A stretch of 64,000 bases of DNA from Alloacidobacterium dinghuense (GTDB lineage Bacteria; Acidobacteriota; Terriglobia; Terriglobales; Acidobacteriaceae), in assembly GCF_014274465.1 (NCBI RefSeq), contig NZ_CP060394.1, positions 6,138,001-6,202,000 on the forward strand, read 5' to 3'. A model generated the notes under the pieces. The model did no database searches, was not told where the DNA came from, and was given only the letters and a program-made list of their open reading frames with translations. Of the stretch, positions 26,496 to 34,694 are shown one piece after another (positions within the stretch are counted from its first letter, which is position 1; each line of letters opens with the position of its first letter). The position numbers and the translations under genes were made by a program.

Positions 26496-27029
26496 ATGAG
26501 AAAAGAGAAAAAAATGACCGAATTGGTCATTTACATCAGTAAGAAATTGTCAAATGACAAATATTTTGGGCAAGTAAAACTAAATAAGGTGATTTTCTTC
26601 TCCGATTTCACGGCTTATGGGCGTTTAGGGCATACGATCACCGGGGCAGACTATCAGCATTTGGGCGAAGGCCCAGCTGCTCGCTCAATCGTCCCTATTC
26701 AGAGGAGGATGCAGCAAGCGGGAATCCTCGTAATTGAGCCGAGGTCGCTTTATGCGTATACCCAAGATAGGCCCGTTTCATTGCGCGATCCCGATCTAAG
26801 TTGCTTTACGGGTGAAGAGGTAGCCATAGTGGATGCCTGGATAGACAGACTTCGGCCCATGACAGCCAAGCAGGCCAGCAATCTCTCGCATGACACATTT
26901 GGTTGGAGGAGCACGAAGAACGGCGAAACGATCGATCCACGTTCAGTGTTTATTTCATGGCGAAAGCCAAGTGCAGCCGATATCGAACGAGGTCAAGAGC
27001 TAGCGAAGGAACACGGTCTATTGGTCTAG
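26496..27029 (+). CDS. Panacea (SocA-like, DUF4065) domain protein, likely antitoxin
   Basis: 177 aa. The Panacea signature is visible: LNKVIFFSDFTAYGRLGH, then ITGADYQHLGEGPAARSI, with a C-terminal helical region ending KPSAADIERGQELAKEHG. Proteins of this family (SocA, PanA) act as antitoxins or as proteolytic adaptors and are found with many unrelated toxins. A short gene follows after 9 bp on the same strand, the usual PanAT order. The gene lies in AT-richer DNA just after a MITE, which suggests horizontal arrival. Confidence 0.75.
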   Translation: MRKEKKMTELVIYISKKLSNDKYFGQVKLNKVIFFSDFTAYGRLGHTITGADYQHLGEGPAARSIVPIQRRMQQAGILVIEPRSLYAYTQDRPVSLRDPDLSCFTGEEVAIVDAWIDRLRPMTAKQASNLSHDTFGWRSTKNGETIDPRSVFISWRKPSAADIERGQELAKEHGLLV

Positions 27030-27038
27030 AAACGACAC

Positions 27039-27329
27039 GTGAGACAGATTCGCTGGGAACACATTACAGAAGACCAGATCAGGGCCATCGGATGCGGTTT
27101 CCAGCGTTTCGATGAAATGATGCTCGTCTTGGAAGAGGTGCTTTGCAAGCACCCCGAGTGCTTTCACGTAATCGATGGAACAAGGTTGAGCGTTTGTTTC
27201 ACAAATGACTTTTGCGGAGAATCATTCGCTGATATTCCGGCACTCAGAATGTACTTCTATTACGACCAATACAACATCTACATCACGGCGGTTGATGTTG
27301 GCCCAGAGTACGACAAGGAGATTTCTTAA
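27039..27329 (+). CDS. Small protein coupled to Panacea gene, candidate toxin with RelE/ParE-like features
   Basis: 96 aa from GTG 27039, nine bases after the Panacea stop. The C-terminal half reads as strands PALRMYFYYD and NIYITAVDVGPEYD, similar to the last two strands of RelE/ParE-fold toxins (R-x-Y-F...V-x-L-x-x-v). The N-terminal half is helical (FDEMMLVLEEVL) followed by a His/Arg-containing strand. I do not see a definitive family motif. Position, size and the Panacea neighbour make it the candidate toxin; without homology search it could also be an unrelated small protein. Confidence 0.5.
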   Translation: MRQIRWEHITEDQIRAIGCGFQRFDEMMLVLEEVLCKHPECFHVIDGTRLSVCFTNDFCGESFADIPALRMYFYYDQYNIYITAVDVGPEYDKEIS

Positions 27330-27338
27330 CTCAGTATC

Positions 27339-27524
27339 ATGAAAACACCACCAAACAGCCCCGAATTCGCAAGATTTACGAACATATCGCGGTTGCTGCG
27401 ATGCAATAGTGAAGAAGCGTTCCACAGAATACGCCGCATTCACGAATCTCGTGGACCGTGTTCTATCGGTTCCATGCAAAGAGATGGATGCAACGACGCG
27501 AAAGAGAATAGCGCAAGCAGGTAG
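27339..27524 (+). CDS. Possible small protein, 61 aa (overlaps 27409 frame)
   Basis: An ATG frame ten bases after the candidate toxin. Only its first half looks like protein (SPEFARFTNISRLLRCNSEE), resembling the small acidobacterial family pattern PEF-x2-F...LL...E. The second half overlaps another frame with the same kind of pattern. It may be the true gene, or part of a decayed one. Confidence 0.3.
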   Translation: MKTPPNSPEFARFTNISRLLRCNSEEAFHRIRRIHESRGPCSIGSMQRDGCNDAKENSASR

Positions 27525-27537
27525 ACGAATTGCCTAA
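27409..27537 (+). CDS. Possible small protein, 42 aa, FxNLVDRVLSVP pattern
   Basis: A GTG-initiated frame too short for usual gene calling. It encodes KKRSTEYAAFTNLVDRVLSV followed by PCKEMDATTRKR, close to a pattern I know from many small acidobacterial proteins (E-Y-x2-F...v..vLsVp..E...R). No ribosome-binding site is evident before the GTG. It could be the 3' remnant of a frameshifted gene starting at 27339. Confidence 0.35.
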   Translation: MKKRSTEYAAFTNLVDRVLSVPCKEMDATTRKRIAQAGRRIA

Positions 27538-27586
27538 GTGATTGAAAACACTAGACTCAACTTAACCTCTTTGAAATCATGGGCAT

Positions 27587-27606
27587 AGCGGGGGATGATC
27601 CCCGCT
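27587..27606. repeat. Palindromic stem-loop
   Basis: AGCGGGG (27587-27593) pairs with CCCCGCT (27600-27606) around GATGAT. It lies between the small ORF and the convergent SDR gene end. No U tract follows on either strand, so it is a weak terminator candidate or REP-type element. Confidence 0.4.
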
Positions 27607-27659
27607 AAAGTATTGAAAACAAAGAAAGCATCCGCAGATAGGGGAGGGGGTGGAAGGGC

Positions 27660-28448
27660 TTAGAGCCCCCGGTACGAACCACCATCCACCAGCAGCGTCT
27701 GTCCGGTAATCGAAGCAGCTGGCGCCGAAGCAAGCCACACGATGGCTGCAGCAACCTCTTCGGGAGTAGCCATGCGCCGGACAGGAATGTCCTGCATCAG
27801 GTCATGCTCCGCCTGTTCGAATGAAATACCTTTGGCGGCTGCGCGCTTCTCGAGGATTTCCACGGATCGGTCTGTCGAGGTGAATCCAGGACCAACGTTG
27901 TTGACGGTGATTCCCTCCGGGCCAAACTGCCCTGCCAGCGAGCGCACCAGCCCCATCACTCCAGCCCGGATGGAGTTCGAGAGCACCAGCTCCGGCACCG
28001 GCTGCTTGACGGTATACGATGTCAAGGTGACGATGCGTCCCCACTTCTGCTGCTGCATGTAGGGCAGCACCGCCTGCGCGAAAGAGACGATGCTGCGCAG
28101 GTTAAGCTGCCAGGCACGCTCCCACTCCTCCATCGTCGTCGAAAGAAACGGTTTGGCGGGTGGGCCCCCGGCATTGGTCACGCAGACATCCACGCGCCCA
28201 AGTTTTTGATGAGCAGCCTGCACAAAGCTGCGCACAGCGCTGTCATCGCTCACGTCGAAAGCAACGGTGAAGGTTTGAATACCGAAGCGCTCAGCGGCCT
28301 CACGAGCCACAGCTTCCAGCGGGCCTTGCTGGCGGGCGCAAAGCGCAAGATGCGCGCCTTCAGCGGCGAATGCGAGCGCGGTAGCTTTGCCGATCCCCTG
28401 GCTGGACGCGGCGACGATAGCGACACGGTTCTTCAGACCTGTTTCCAT
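27660..28448 (-). CDS. SDR family oxidoreductase
   Basis: 262 aa from ATG 28448 (METGLKNRVA), preferred to the longer frame at 28499 because GGAG precedes it at normal distance. The cofactor motif is a modified AASSQGIGKATA in place of TGxxxGIG, with the N-A-G of strand 4 as CVTNAGG. The catalytic Ser is in VTLTSYTVKQ, where a Tyr/Lys pair is not in the strict YxxxK position, resembling the FabG-like subgroup with divergent active site (SDR DUF of 3-oxoacyl-ACP type). The C-terminus has VDGGSYRGL. The reaction is NAD(P)-dependent keto/alcohol conversion, substrate unknown. It is divergent from the cupin gene by 70 bp. Confidence 0.8.
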   Translation of the reverse strand: METGLKNRVAIVAASSQGIGKATALAFAAEGAHLALCARQQGPLEAVAREAAERFGIQTFTVAFDVSDDSAVRSFVQAAHQKLGRVDVCVTNAGGPPAKPFLSTTMEEWERAWQLNLRSIVSFAQAVLPYMQQQKWGRIVTLTSYTVKQPVPELVLSNSIRAGVMGLVRSLAGQFGPEGITVNNVGPGFTSTDRSVEILEKRAAAKGISFEQAEHDLMQDIPVRRMATPEEVAAAIVWLASAPAASITGQTLLVDGGSYRGL

Positions 28449-28518
28449 GGCAATGGCTCCATAGTATCCGAGGATTGGATAAGATTGGGTCGCCGCCATT
28501 CTAAAGGAGGATTTTGCC

Positions 28519-28881
28519 TTGTCATCTCAATGGAAGCACACGCCACTCTCAGCGATTCCGGTCGAGCATCTCAACCCGCTTCTCGAACGCCAGTTTGTGC
28601 ATGGCGAGCAGTCCATGCTCGCGCGCCTCCTGCTGCGCAAAGGCTGCATCGTTCCCGAGCACAGCCACCACAACGAGCAGATCTCATACATTCTTGAAGG
28701 CGCGCTCCGCTTCACCCTCAACGGCAATGAGGTTGTCACCGTCAATGCAGGAGAAACGTTAGTGATTCCGTCGAACGTCAAGCACAGTGCTGAGGCGCTG
28801 GTAGACACGATCGATTTGGATGTATTCGCGCCGCCGCGTGCGGACTGGATCGGCGGAACGGACGCATACCTGCGAAAGTAA
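28519..28881 (+). CDS. Small cupin-domain protein
   Basis: 120 aa beginning at TTG 28519, eight bases after AAAGGAGG; no in-frame ATG occurs near. A single cupin domain is complete: IVPEHSHHNEQISYILEG gives the His-His-Gln/Glu metal set of motif 1 and VIPSNVKHSAEAL motif 2. Such proteins bind a metal and act on small molecules or sense them; substrate unknown. It is divergent from the SDR gene, a common pairing in catabolic loci, and the ankyrin gene follows by 38 bp. Confidence 0.8.
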   Translation: MSSQWKHTPLSAIPVEHLNPLLERQFVHGEQSMLARLLLRKGCIVPEHSHHNEQISYILEGALRFTLNGNEVVTVNAGETLVIPSNVKHSAEALVDTIDLDVFAPPRADWIGGTDAYLRK

Positions 28882-28918
28882 TCTCCTGAAATTGTCCGGC
28901 CATCCTGGAGGAATCGAG

Positions 28919-29614
28919 ATGAACGTCTCTCAACTCGACAAGATCATGAGCGAACTCACAGATGGGCGCACAGAACTGGTCTTCGACATACTCGCGGCCG
29001 GGCAGCCAGCCGCGTACAGAGATCAAAATAGCGTATCCCTGATGCAGCATTGCGCTTACTACGGCGATGTAAGCGCGATCCGATATCTTCTTGCGCATGG
29101 CGAGTCGCTCAACTCCCTGGGCACGAACCTCGGATTGAATGCGGCTTCGTTTCATGGACACTGGAGGCTTTGTAAGTTCCTTCTGGAACATGGCGCAGAC
29201 GTAAATCAGCCTGATACCGACACAGGAGAAACGCCTCTCCATGCAGCACTATCCAAGACGGACCGTCTGGTCTACGACCGTGTGCTTGAAGTGCTCTTGT
29301 CCTTCGGAGCCGACCCGAATATCGCAACAAAGCCTGACGTCGAGACAGGCGCCTTCATGCGAGATTGCAGAACGAAAGGGGAGACTCCACTGCATCGCGC
29401 AGCCGCCTTCGGAGAAGCGGACACCATAAGCCTCTTGCTGAACGCAGGCGCAAGGATCGACGCCAGGGACATGAACGGCGATACGCCATTAGGATGGGCC
29501 AGTTGGTATCTGCGTCCGGATCCTATCCTGAGACTACTTCTCTACGGAAACTTCCGAATCCACCCGCAACGCCAGAGCATGCGAGCCTATCTGCTGGGGA
29601 AGCCTCAAGTCTGA
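28919..29614 (+). CDS. Ankyrin-repeat protein
   Basis: About 231 aa from ATG 28919, which has GGAGG ten bases before it. At least four ankyrin repeats are visible: one around SLMQHCAYYGDVSAIRYLLAHG, one with AASFHGHWRLCKFLLEHGAD, one with TPLHAALSKTD...LLSFGADPN and one with TPLHRAAAFGEADTISLLLNAG. The repeats give a protein-binding solenoid. No signal peptide or membrane segment. The partner is unknown; in bacteria such proteins are sometimes protective partners of catalase or effectors. Confidence 0.85.
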   Translation: MNVSQLDKIMSELTDGRTELVFDILAAGQPAAYRDQNSVSLMQHCAYYGDVSAIRYLLAHGESLNSLGTNLGLNAASFHGHWRLCKFLLEHGADVNQPDTDTGETPLHAALSKTDRLVYDRVLEVLLSFGADPNIATKPDVETGAFMRDCRTKGETPLHRAAAFGEADTISLLLNAGARIDARDMNGDTPLGWASWYLRPDPILRLLLYGNFRIHPQRQSMRAYLLGKPQV

Positions 29615-29634
29615 GGGCCTATGGCGCGGAAAGT

Positions 29635-30129
29635 TCATCTGCCGCTCGACCCAAACCCCTTCGCTCCACGCGAGCTTTCCGTAAGGGTGTCGACGGCCGT
29701 GATTTCAAGATGAGTCATCGACTGAAAGGGAGACATTTGTGCGATCTTGTCCCCTTTGTGGATGGCTATGCAGGCGTCGGTTTGTTCCAGCTCAGCGTTG
29801 GTTAACGCTCCCTGCGCATCGCGAGCAACACGCAGGGAATACTTCGGCTGATTGATGTTCACCAGGCACACGAGGATCTCTCCCCGATAGCCCGCGTCAA
29901 TGCGTCCTCCCGCGTACGTGACTCCCTTGGCGGCCATCGAGGAACGGTCGCCAAGCACAAAGCCACAGCCTTCCGGTCCTTCCACCGCAATGCCGGTCCG
30001 CACTCGTGCAGGGACGCCGGGCTCGAGCACGACATCCTCAATCGCGTAGAGGTCGAAGCCAAGATCGCTGCCTGCGTAGTTCACCGTAGGCACACGCGCA
30101 TCGGGGTGGAGGAGTTGAACCTTGATCAT
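29635..30129 (-). CDS. dut: dUTP diphosphatase (dUTPase)
   Basis: 164 aa. All five trimeric-dUTPase motifs can be read in order: AGSDLGFDLYA (1), GDRSSMAAKGV (2), GGRIDAGYRGEI (3), KGDKIAQM (4) and the Gly-rich C-terminal RGAKGFGSSGR (5). Motif 3's Tyr is the uracil-discriminating residue. The enzyme hydrolyses dUTP to dUMP and pyrophosphate to keep uracil out of DNA. The insert between motifs 3 and 4 (NAELEQTDACIA) is longer than in E. coli Dut. It is 23 bp downstream of a small gene on the same strand. Confidence 0.92.
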   Translation of the reverse strand: MIKVQLLHPDARVPTVNYAGSDLGFDLYAIEDVVLEPGVPARVRTGIAVEGPEGCGFVLGDRSSMAAKGVTYAGGRIDAGYRGEILVCLVNINQPKYSLRVARDAQGALTNAELEQTDACIAIHKGDKIAQMSPFQSMTHLEITAVDTLTESSRGAKGFGSSGR

Positions 30130-30152
30130 TTCTTGCGGGGGAGCCTTCCTGC

Positions 30153-30380
30153 TTAGCTGGCGCCGTTCCCGTTGCCTTGCTTTCGCTGCTTCGCCCAGCG
30201 GCGCTTTTGCGCGTCGGCAATGCGTTTGCGGGCTTCGGGACTGAGGTAGCGTTTCTTACGGATGCCGGAAAGGCCTCCAGCGAGAAACTTACTGCCGGCG
30301 GAACCTTGTAGCAGTGACCGCACTTTTTCCAACCGGCCGATTTCTTCATCGATAGCAACAACGATTTCATCTCTTGTCAT
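30153..30380 (-). CDS. Small basic protein with SPEARKRIADAQ motif
   Basis: 75 aa from ATG 30380 (MTRDEIVVAID); the longer frame to 30407 has no ribosome-binding site. The N-terminal half is a helix with Glu/Ile/Leu heptads, and the C-terminal half is strongly basic (LSPEARKRIADAQKRRWAKQ). I know this C-terminal pattern from many acidobacterial small proteins; it may bind nucleic acid. It precedes dut on the same strand. Confidence 0.7.
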   Translation of the reverse strand: MTRDEIVVAIDEEIGRLEKVRSLLQGSAGSKFLAGGLSGIRKKRYLSPEARKRIADAQKRRWAKQRKQGNGNGAS

Positions 30381-30669
30381 ATTTCTTATCCTTAACTTTG
30401 TAAACAAAAGTGGTTCAGTTACTGGGTAACGGGAACATTGGTAAATATTAATTTAATTTAACCAACGGTTAAAAGCTTTCATAAGTGCGGTTATAGTTTC
30501 AAGTCAAAAATTTTGTGAAATATACGTGTTATTTGCAAGTTAGGTCATACGTTACCGCGATAATCCTTGTTTTATTACGAATGAATCAAAGAAGGACATT
30601 CACCAGGAATTCGCGGTCTTTTCTCTGATCTTTAAAATTGAATTACCTCATGCGTAGCATGATGATGGC

Positions 30670-31524
30670 GTGTTCACCAATCTACGCGTTAACAGGCCCC
30701 GGAAGTTAGCCGCCTCAGCGTCAGCCTCCATCGGGCTTTTTGATCTTTCGGCCGGAGGCTCGGCGGGACTTCTAACACCGCATATCTCCGTCGAGCTGGG
30801 GAAGTACCAGATCCGGCTCGCTGCGTCGGAAGCAGAGCGCGAGTCAGCATGCAGGCTGCGCTTTAAGGTGTTTAACCTGGAACTGGGTGAAGGACTTATG
30901 TCGTCCTACTCAACCGGCCTCGATAAAGACCGTTTCGACTATGTCTGCGACCATCTGATTGTCGAAGACCGGTCGACGGGCGAGGTCGTCGGCACCTACC
31001 GCATGCAGTCCGGCAGCGAGGCGCGCCGGCACTGGGGATACTATAGCGCGCAGGAATTTGACTTTGCCGCTTATGAGCCAGTGCGCGAGCAGGTGTTGGA
31101 ACTTGGTCGTGCATCAATTGATCGCGATCATCGCTCGAGTGAAGTGCTTACTCTGCTGTGGCGGGGGATTGCGCAGTACAGTAGATCTTGTGGGCTGCGC
31201 TATTTGATTGGCTGTTCTTCCCTCAATTCACAGGACCCAGCCGAGGGCTGGGCAATTTATGAACAACTGAAGCCCTTTCTCGCATCGGCAGAATTTATCA
31301 CAAGGCCAACTTCCGCATACACTTTGCCGCCGGGTAGTGGTCTGCCACAAAATCCACCCAAGATTCCGAGGCTCCTGAAGACGTATATTGGAGTAGGGGC
31401 GCGAATCTGTGGCGAGCCGGCCTGGGACCGGGAATTTGGCACGATCGACTTTCTCACCCTGCTGGATCTGCGACAGCTGACCCCCGCTGCGAGGAACCGA
31501 TTTCTACCCGACGAAGAACATTAG
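30670..31524 (+). CDS. GNAT-type N-acyltransferase (OlsB-like, ornithine lipid synthesis candidate)
   Basis: 284 aa with a GTG start at 30670; no in-frame ATG fits near the 5' end. It matches the hemolysin-like acetyltransferase family that contains OlsB: YQIRLAASEAERESACRLRF at the N-terminus, LIVEDRSTGEVVGTYRMQSG in the core, QVLELGRASIDRDHRS, and LIGCSSLNSQDP. OlsB transfers a 3-hydroxyacyl group from ACP to the alpha-amino group of ornithine. The PlsC-like gene follows 38 bp later, the OlsB-OlsA pair. Ornithine is the expected but unproved substrate; glycine- or other aminolipid variants exist. Confidence 0.75.
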   Translation: MFTNLRVNRPRKLAASASASIGLFDLSAGGSAGLLTPHISVELGKYQIRLAASEAERESACRLRFKVFNLELGEGLMSSYSTGLDKDRFDYVCDHLIVEDRSTGEVVGTYRMQSGSEARRHWGYYSAQEFDFAAYEPVREQVLELGRASIDRDHRSSEVLTLLWRGIAQYSRSCGLRYLIGCSSLNSQDPAEGWAIYEQLKPFLASAEFITRPTSAYTLPPGSGLPQNPPKIPRLLKTYIGVGARICGEPAWDREFGTIDFLTLLDLRQLTPAARNRFLPDEEH

Positions 31525-31562
31525 AGAGCTTTTGCCGCAGCCGATGGCGCCTCATTGTTCTG

Positions 31563-32315
31563 TTGCTCACGCTGCTGCAGTTGTTTGTGCGGTTTGCATG
31601 GTTGCGTGTGCGAAAGAGGCGATTGACCCTTGCCGATCGCGCTGAGTGGATGCAGGCATCGTGTGCCCTGGTTTTGCGCCGCCTTTCCATTGCACTCACG
31701 ATCGAAGGTCCTCTGCCAAGTTCGGGACTTGTAGTCTCCAATCACCTCACTTACTTTGACATCCTGCTCCACGCGGCCGCCGGCCCGCGAATCTTCGTCT
31801 CGAAAGCGGATGTGCGGTTATGGCCGCTCTTTGGGTGGCTTGCGCGTTGCGGCGGAACGATCTTCATTACCCGCGGCAGCCGCTCAGGAGCGACGGAGGC
31901 GGCGATCAGCGTTGAGTATGCGCTGCGTTCGGGCGTGACCGTGGTGCTTTTCCCGGAAGGCACGAGCACGGACGGAACCACTCTGCTGCCATTCCATTCC
32001 TTCCTCTTCGAGCCAGCAGTGGAGGCCGAAGCGCTCGTAACGGCGTCGGCGCTGAACTACGACGCCAAAGGGGTGGAGGAGCGCGATCTTTGTTACTACG
32101 GCGATATGCAGTTCGTGCCCAACTTGGTGGAAGTGTTCGAGCACGAGGGTATCCGCAGCAGGATTCGCTACGATAGCAGGCCGCGCGTCTACAGCAGCCG
32201 CAAGCACGCCGCGAATGACACCTGGGAGCGCGTGGCGCGACTCCGTCTGCGCGCCAGCCTCGATCCTCTGTCTGATTCACCCTGGCACACGACTATGGCT
32301 GGCGGGGCCCGCTGA
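31563..32315 (+). CDS. PlsC-like 1-acyl acyltransferase (OlsA-like)
   Basis: 250 aa from TTG 31563; the frame is open further upstream without a better start. An N-terminal membrane helix (LLLTLLQLFVRFAW) is followed by the acyltransferase motifs: NHLTYFDIL (the NHx4D catalytic motif), FISKADV-type motif II region (FVSKADVRLWP), and FPEGTSTDG (motif III). These transfer an acyl chain from ACP or CoA to a hydroxyl. After an OlsB-like gene the acceptor is likely lyso-ornithine lipid; alone it could be a PlsC paralogue acting on lysophosphatidate. The distance to the OlsB gene is 38 bp on the same strand. Confidence 0.75.
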   Translation: MLTLLQLFVRFAWLRVRKRRLTLADRAEWMQASCALVLRRLSIALTIEGPLPSSGLVVSNHLTYFDILLHAAAGPRIFVSKADVRLWPLFGWLARCGGTIFITRGSRSGATEAAISVEYALRSGVTVVLFPEGTSTDGTTLLPFHSFLFEPAVEAEALVTASALNYDAKGVEERDLCYYGDMQFVPNLVEVFEHEGIRSRIRYDSRPRVYSSRKHAANDTWERVARLRLRASLDPLSDSPWHTTMAGGAR

Positions 32316-32448
32316 TTTTTCAGCGGAGATTCCTCTCTCATCCCCCTGATGATTGGCTTAGCAGAGTAGTTGACGAATTCTGGTAAATGTTTTCTCATGC
32401 TCTGGCAACCGAATTTCTGCAGTCCGCCACGTCTCTTCCGAGGGATAC

Positions 32449-34101
32449 ATGCAACGACGCGAATTTCTCAAAACCAGCGCCCTGGCTGGTTCTGCCTATT
32501 TCCTGTTCCGCAAGCAGGCACTCGCCGCCACTGCGGATGCCCACATCGAAGTTCTGGTCAACGAGCCGATCGCAACGATCCAGCCGGAAATTTATGGCCA
32601 CTTTACCGAGCATCTGGGCGGAGTGGTCTACGACGGCATTTGGGTTGGCGAGAAATCGAGTATCCCCAATATCCACGGCATTCGCAAAGAGTTGGTCGAG
32701 AAATTGAAAGCCATCAAAGCCCCGGTGATTCGCTGGCCGGGCGGATGTTTCGCCGACAGCTATGACTGGAAGGATGGCATCGGTCCAAGGGACAAGCGGC
32801 CACGGCGAACCAATTTCTGGGTCGATGATCCGCAGGCTAAGAAGTTGCCGAACGACGCTGTGCAGAAGTATGAGCCGAATACTTTCGGTACGGATGAGTT
32901 CGTCCAGTTTTGCAAGCTGAGCAATGCAGACCCATACATCGCTGCGAACCTTCGCGCGTTGCCCCCGCTCTCATTCGATCAATGGGTCGAGTACTGCAAT
33001 TCGCCCGCGCACAGCACGACATACGCTGACATTCGGGCAGCCGCAGGGTATCCCGAGCCTTATAACGTGCGCTATTGGGGCATCGGAAATGAGAGCTGGG
33101 GCTGCGGTGGGAACTTCACGCCCGAAGAATACTCGAATGAGTATCGTCGTTTTACCGCGTGGGTTCCCGACTATGGCGTCGATCCGCGCTTTGTTGCTTC
33201 CGGTCCGAACGAGGATGACGTGGACTGGACGACGCAGTTCTTCGAAGACATTTTGCACCGCCGTCCCATTCATCCGCCTTATGGATGGTCGGTGCACAAC
33301 TACACCAACGCTCTTGAAGCGCTGAACTTCAACGATCAGGATGCTTATTCGCTTTTCTATAAGGGAACATCGACGGAAAGAATTATCCAGAACATGTGGA
33401 CTGCGATGGGCGTCTTTGATCGCGACCACCAGACGCGCATGGTCGTCGACGAGTACGGTCCCTGGTACGGAGCAGGAACGGAAGTGGACCCGACGCACAT
33501 CTTCGGTCAGCAGATCACGATGCGGGACGCGATTGTTACAGCCTTTACGCTCGATATCTTTAATCGCCACGCGGAAAAAGTCTGTATGGCAAACTGCGCG
33601 CAACTGATCAACTGCATCGATTCACTCTTCATCGCGCACGAGGACAAGTTCATCGTGACTCCAAACTTCAATGTCTTCGAGATGTACGCAGCGCATCAGG
33701 GGGCGAAAGCTGTGCGCGCGGAATTCTCTGCGCCGTCGGTTGGATTTACAGACATCGTCAAACCCGATCGGTGGGGACCTCCACGCGGCGGCGAACGTTC
33801 TGTACAGCGAAGCCTGAACGGGCTGATGGGCTCGGCATCCGTGAACGGCAAGCAGCTAACGCTGACCGTCGTGAACCCGAGTCTGACAGACGCGCGTGAC
33901 ACGCAGATTGCAGTTCGAGGCGGTAGCGTGGCGACTGCCACTGCAACGGTTCTTGCAGCCTCTGACATTCACGCGCACAATACCTTTGAGCAGCCCAACG
34001 CCGTTACAACTAAATCCGCGCAGGCAACGGCCAGTGGCTCGACGGTAGCTTTCGCTTTTCCGCCGATGTCGGTAACAAAGGTAGAAATCACGCTGAGTTG
34101 A
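32449..34101 (+). CDS. GH51 alpha-L-arabinofuranosidase
   Basis: 550 aa. A twin-arginine signal (MQRREFLKTSALAGSAYF) predicts export in folded state. The N-terminal strand AHIEVLVNEPIATIQPEIYG and FTEHLGG are GH51 landmarks. The acid/base Glu is in IGNESWG, and the nucleophile Glu in VVDEYGPWYG, both at the family positions. The C-terminal beta-sandwich of about 130 residues follows. The enzyme removes terminal alpha-L-arabinofuranose from arabinan or arabinoxylan. No arabinose transporter is adjacent; a GH16 lies 0.6 kb away. Confidence 0.92.
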   Translation: MQRREFLKTSALAGSAYFLFRKQALAATADAHIEVLVNEPIATIQPEIYGHFTEHLGGVVYDGIWVGEKSSIPNIHGIRKELVEKLKAIKAPVIRWPGGCFADSYDWKDGIGPRDKRPRRTNFWVDDPQAKKLPNDAVQKYEPNTFGTDEFVQFCKLSNADPYIAANLRALPPLSFDQWVEYCNSPAHSTTYADIRAAAGYPEPYNVRYWGIGNESWGCGGNFTPEEYSNEYRRFTAWVPDYGVDPRFVASGPNEDDVDWTTQFFEDILHRRPIHPPYGWSVHNYTNALEALNFNDQDAYSLFYKGTSTERIIQNMWTAMGVFDRDHQTRMVVDEYGPWYGAGTEVDPTHIFGQQITMRDAIVTAFTLDIFNRHAEKVCMANCAQLINCIDSLFIAHEDKFIVTPNFNVFEMYAAHQGAKAVRAEFSAPSVGFTDIVKPDRWGPPRGGERSVQRSLNGLMGSASVNGKQLTLTVVNPSLTDARDTQIAVRGGSVATATATVLAASDIHAHNTFEQPNAVTTKSAQATASGSTVAFAFPPMSVTKVEITLS

Positions 34102-34110
34102 CAGATCGCA

Positions 34111-34692
34111 ATGAAGGCCAAGTCATCCAAGTCCGTGAAGCCCCGCAAGCGCAGAATCATTGTTTTGGCTGCCACCAGCGCCGATGGCTTCATCGCTCGA
34201 AGTGACGGTTCGGTAGATTGGCTGGATCGTCCAACGCCAAAAGGCGGCTACGGCATGGCCGAGTTCTATCAGTCCATCGACACAATCCTGTGGGGCAGGA
34301 AGACATACGATATGGCGTTGGATTTTCAAAAGAAAGGCGTGCCCGGTTCAGCATTCGATACCAAGATCAAGAATTATGTCTTCACACGCGGCCCGCTACC
34401 GTCGGACCCACCTGCGGGAGTGGAGTTCGTGACCGAGCCCGTCAAAGCATTTGCGACGCGCTTGCGGAAACGAAAGGGCAAAGACATCTGGATGATGGGT
34501 GGCGCCGGCATTATCGGGTCGTTTCTCGATGCAGGAGCGATTGACGAATTCAAGATCCACGTCATTCCCACGTTTATCGGGGAAGGCATTCCCTTGATCG
34601 CACCAGATCGTCGCAATGTGCCTCTGAGATTGATCTCTTCGAAGAAATTCCCGGATGGTGTGGTCGAGTTGCACTATGCTGTCCAGAGCTAA
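34111..34692 (+). CDS. Dihydrofolate-reductase-like (RibD C-terminal) family protein
   Basis: 193 aa, one DHFR-like domain. It starts with a basic stretch, then IIVLAATSADGFIARSDGS, the usual first strand and NADPH-binding loop. TILWGRKTYDMA and the nucleotide motif IWMMGGAGII fit the RibD_C/YyaP group, and ELHYAV at the end closes the sheet. The family reduces pteridine or pyrimidine rings but most members have unknown substrates. It begins nine bases after the GH51 stop, so may ride on its transcript without functional link. Confidence 0.8.
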   Translation: MKAKSSKSVKPRKRRIIVLAATSADGFIARSDGSVDWLDRPTPKGGYGMAEFYQSIDTILWGRKTYDMALDFQKKGVPGSAFDTKIKNYVFTRGPLPSDPPAGVEFVTEPVKAFATRLRKRKGKDIWMMGGAGIIGSFLDAGAIDEFKIHVIPTFIGEGIPLIAPDRRNVPLRLISSKKFPDGVVELHYAVQS

Positions 34693-34694
34693 CT

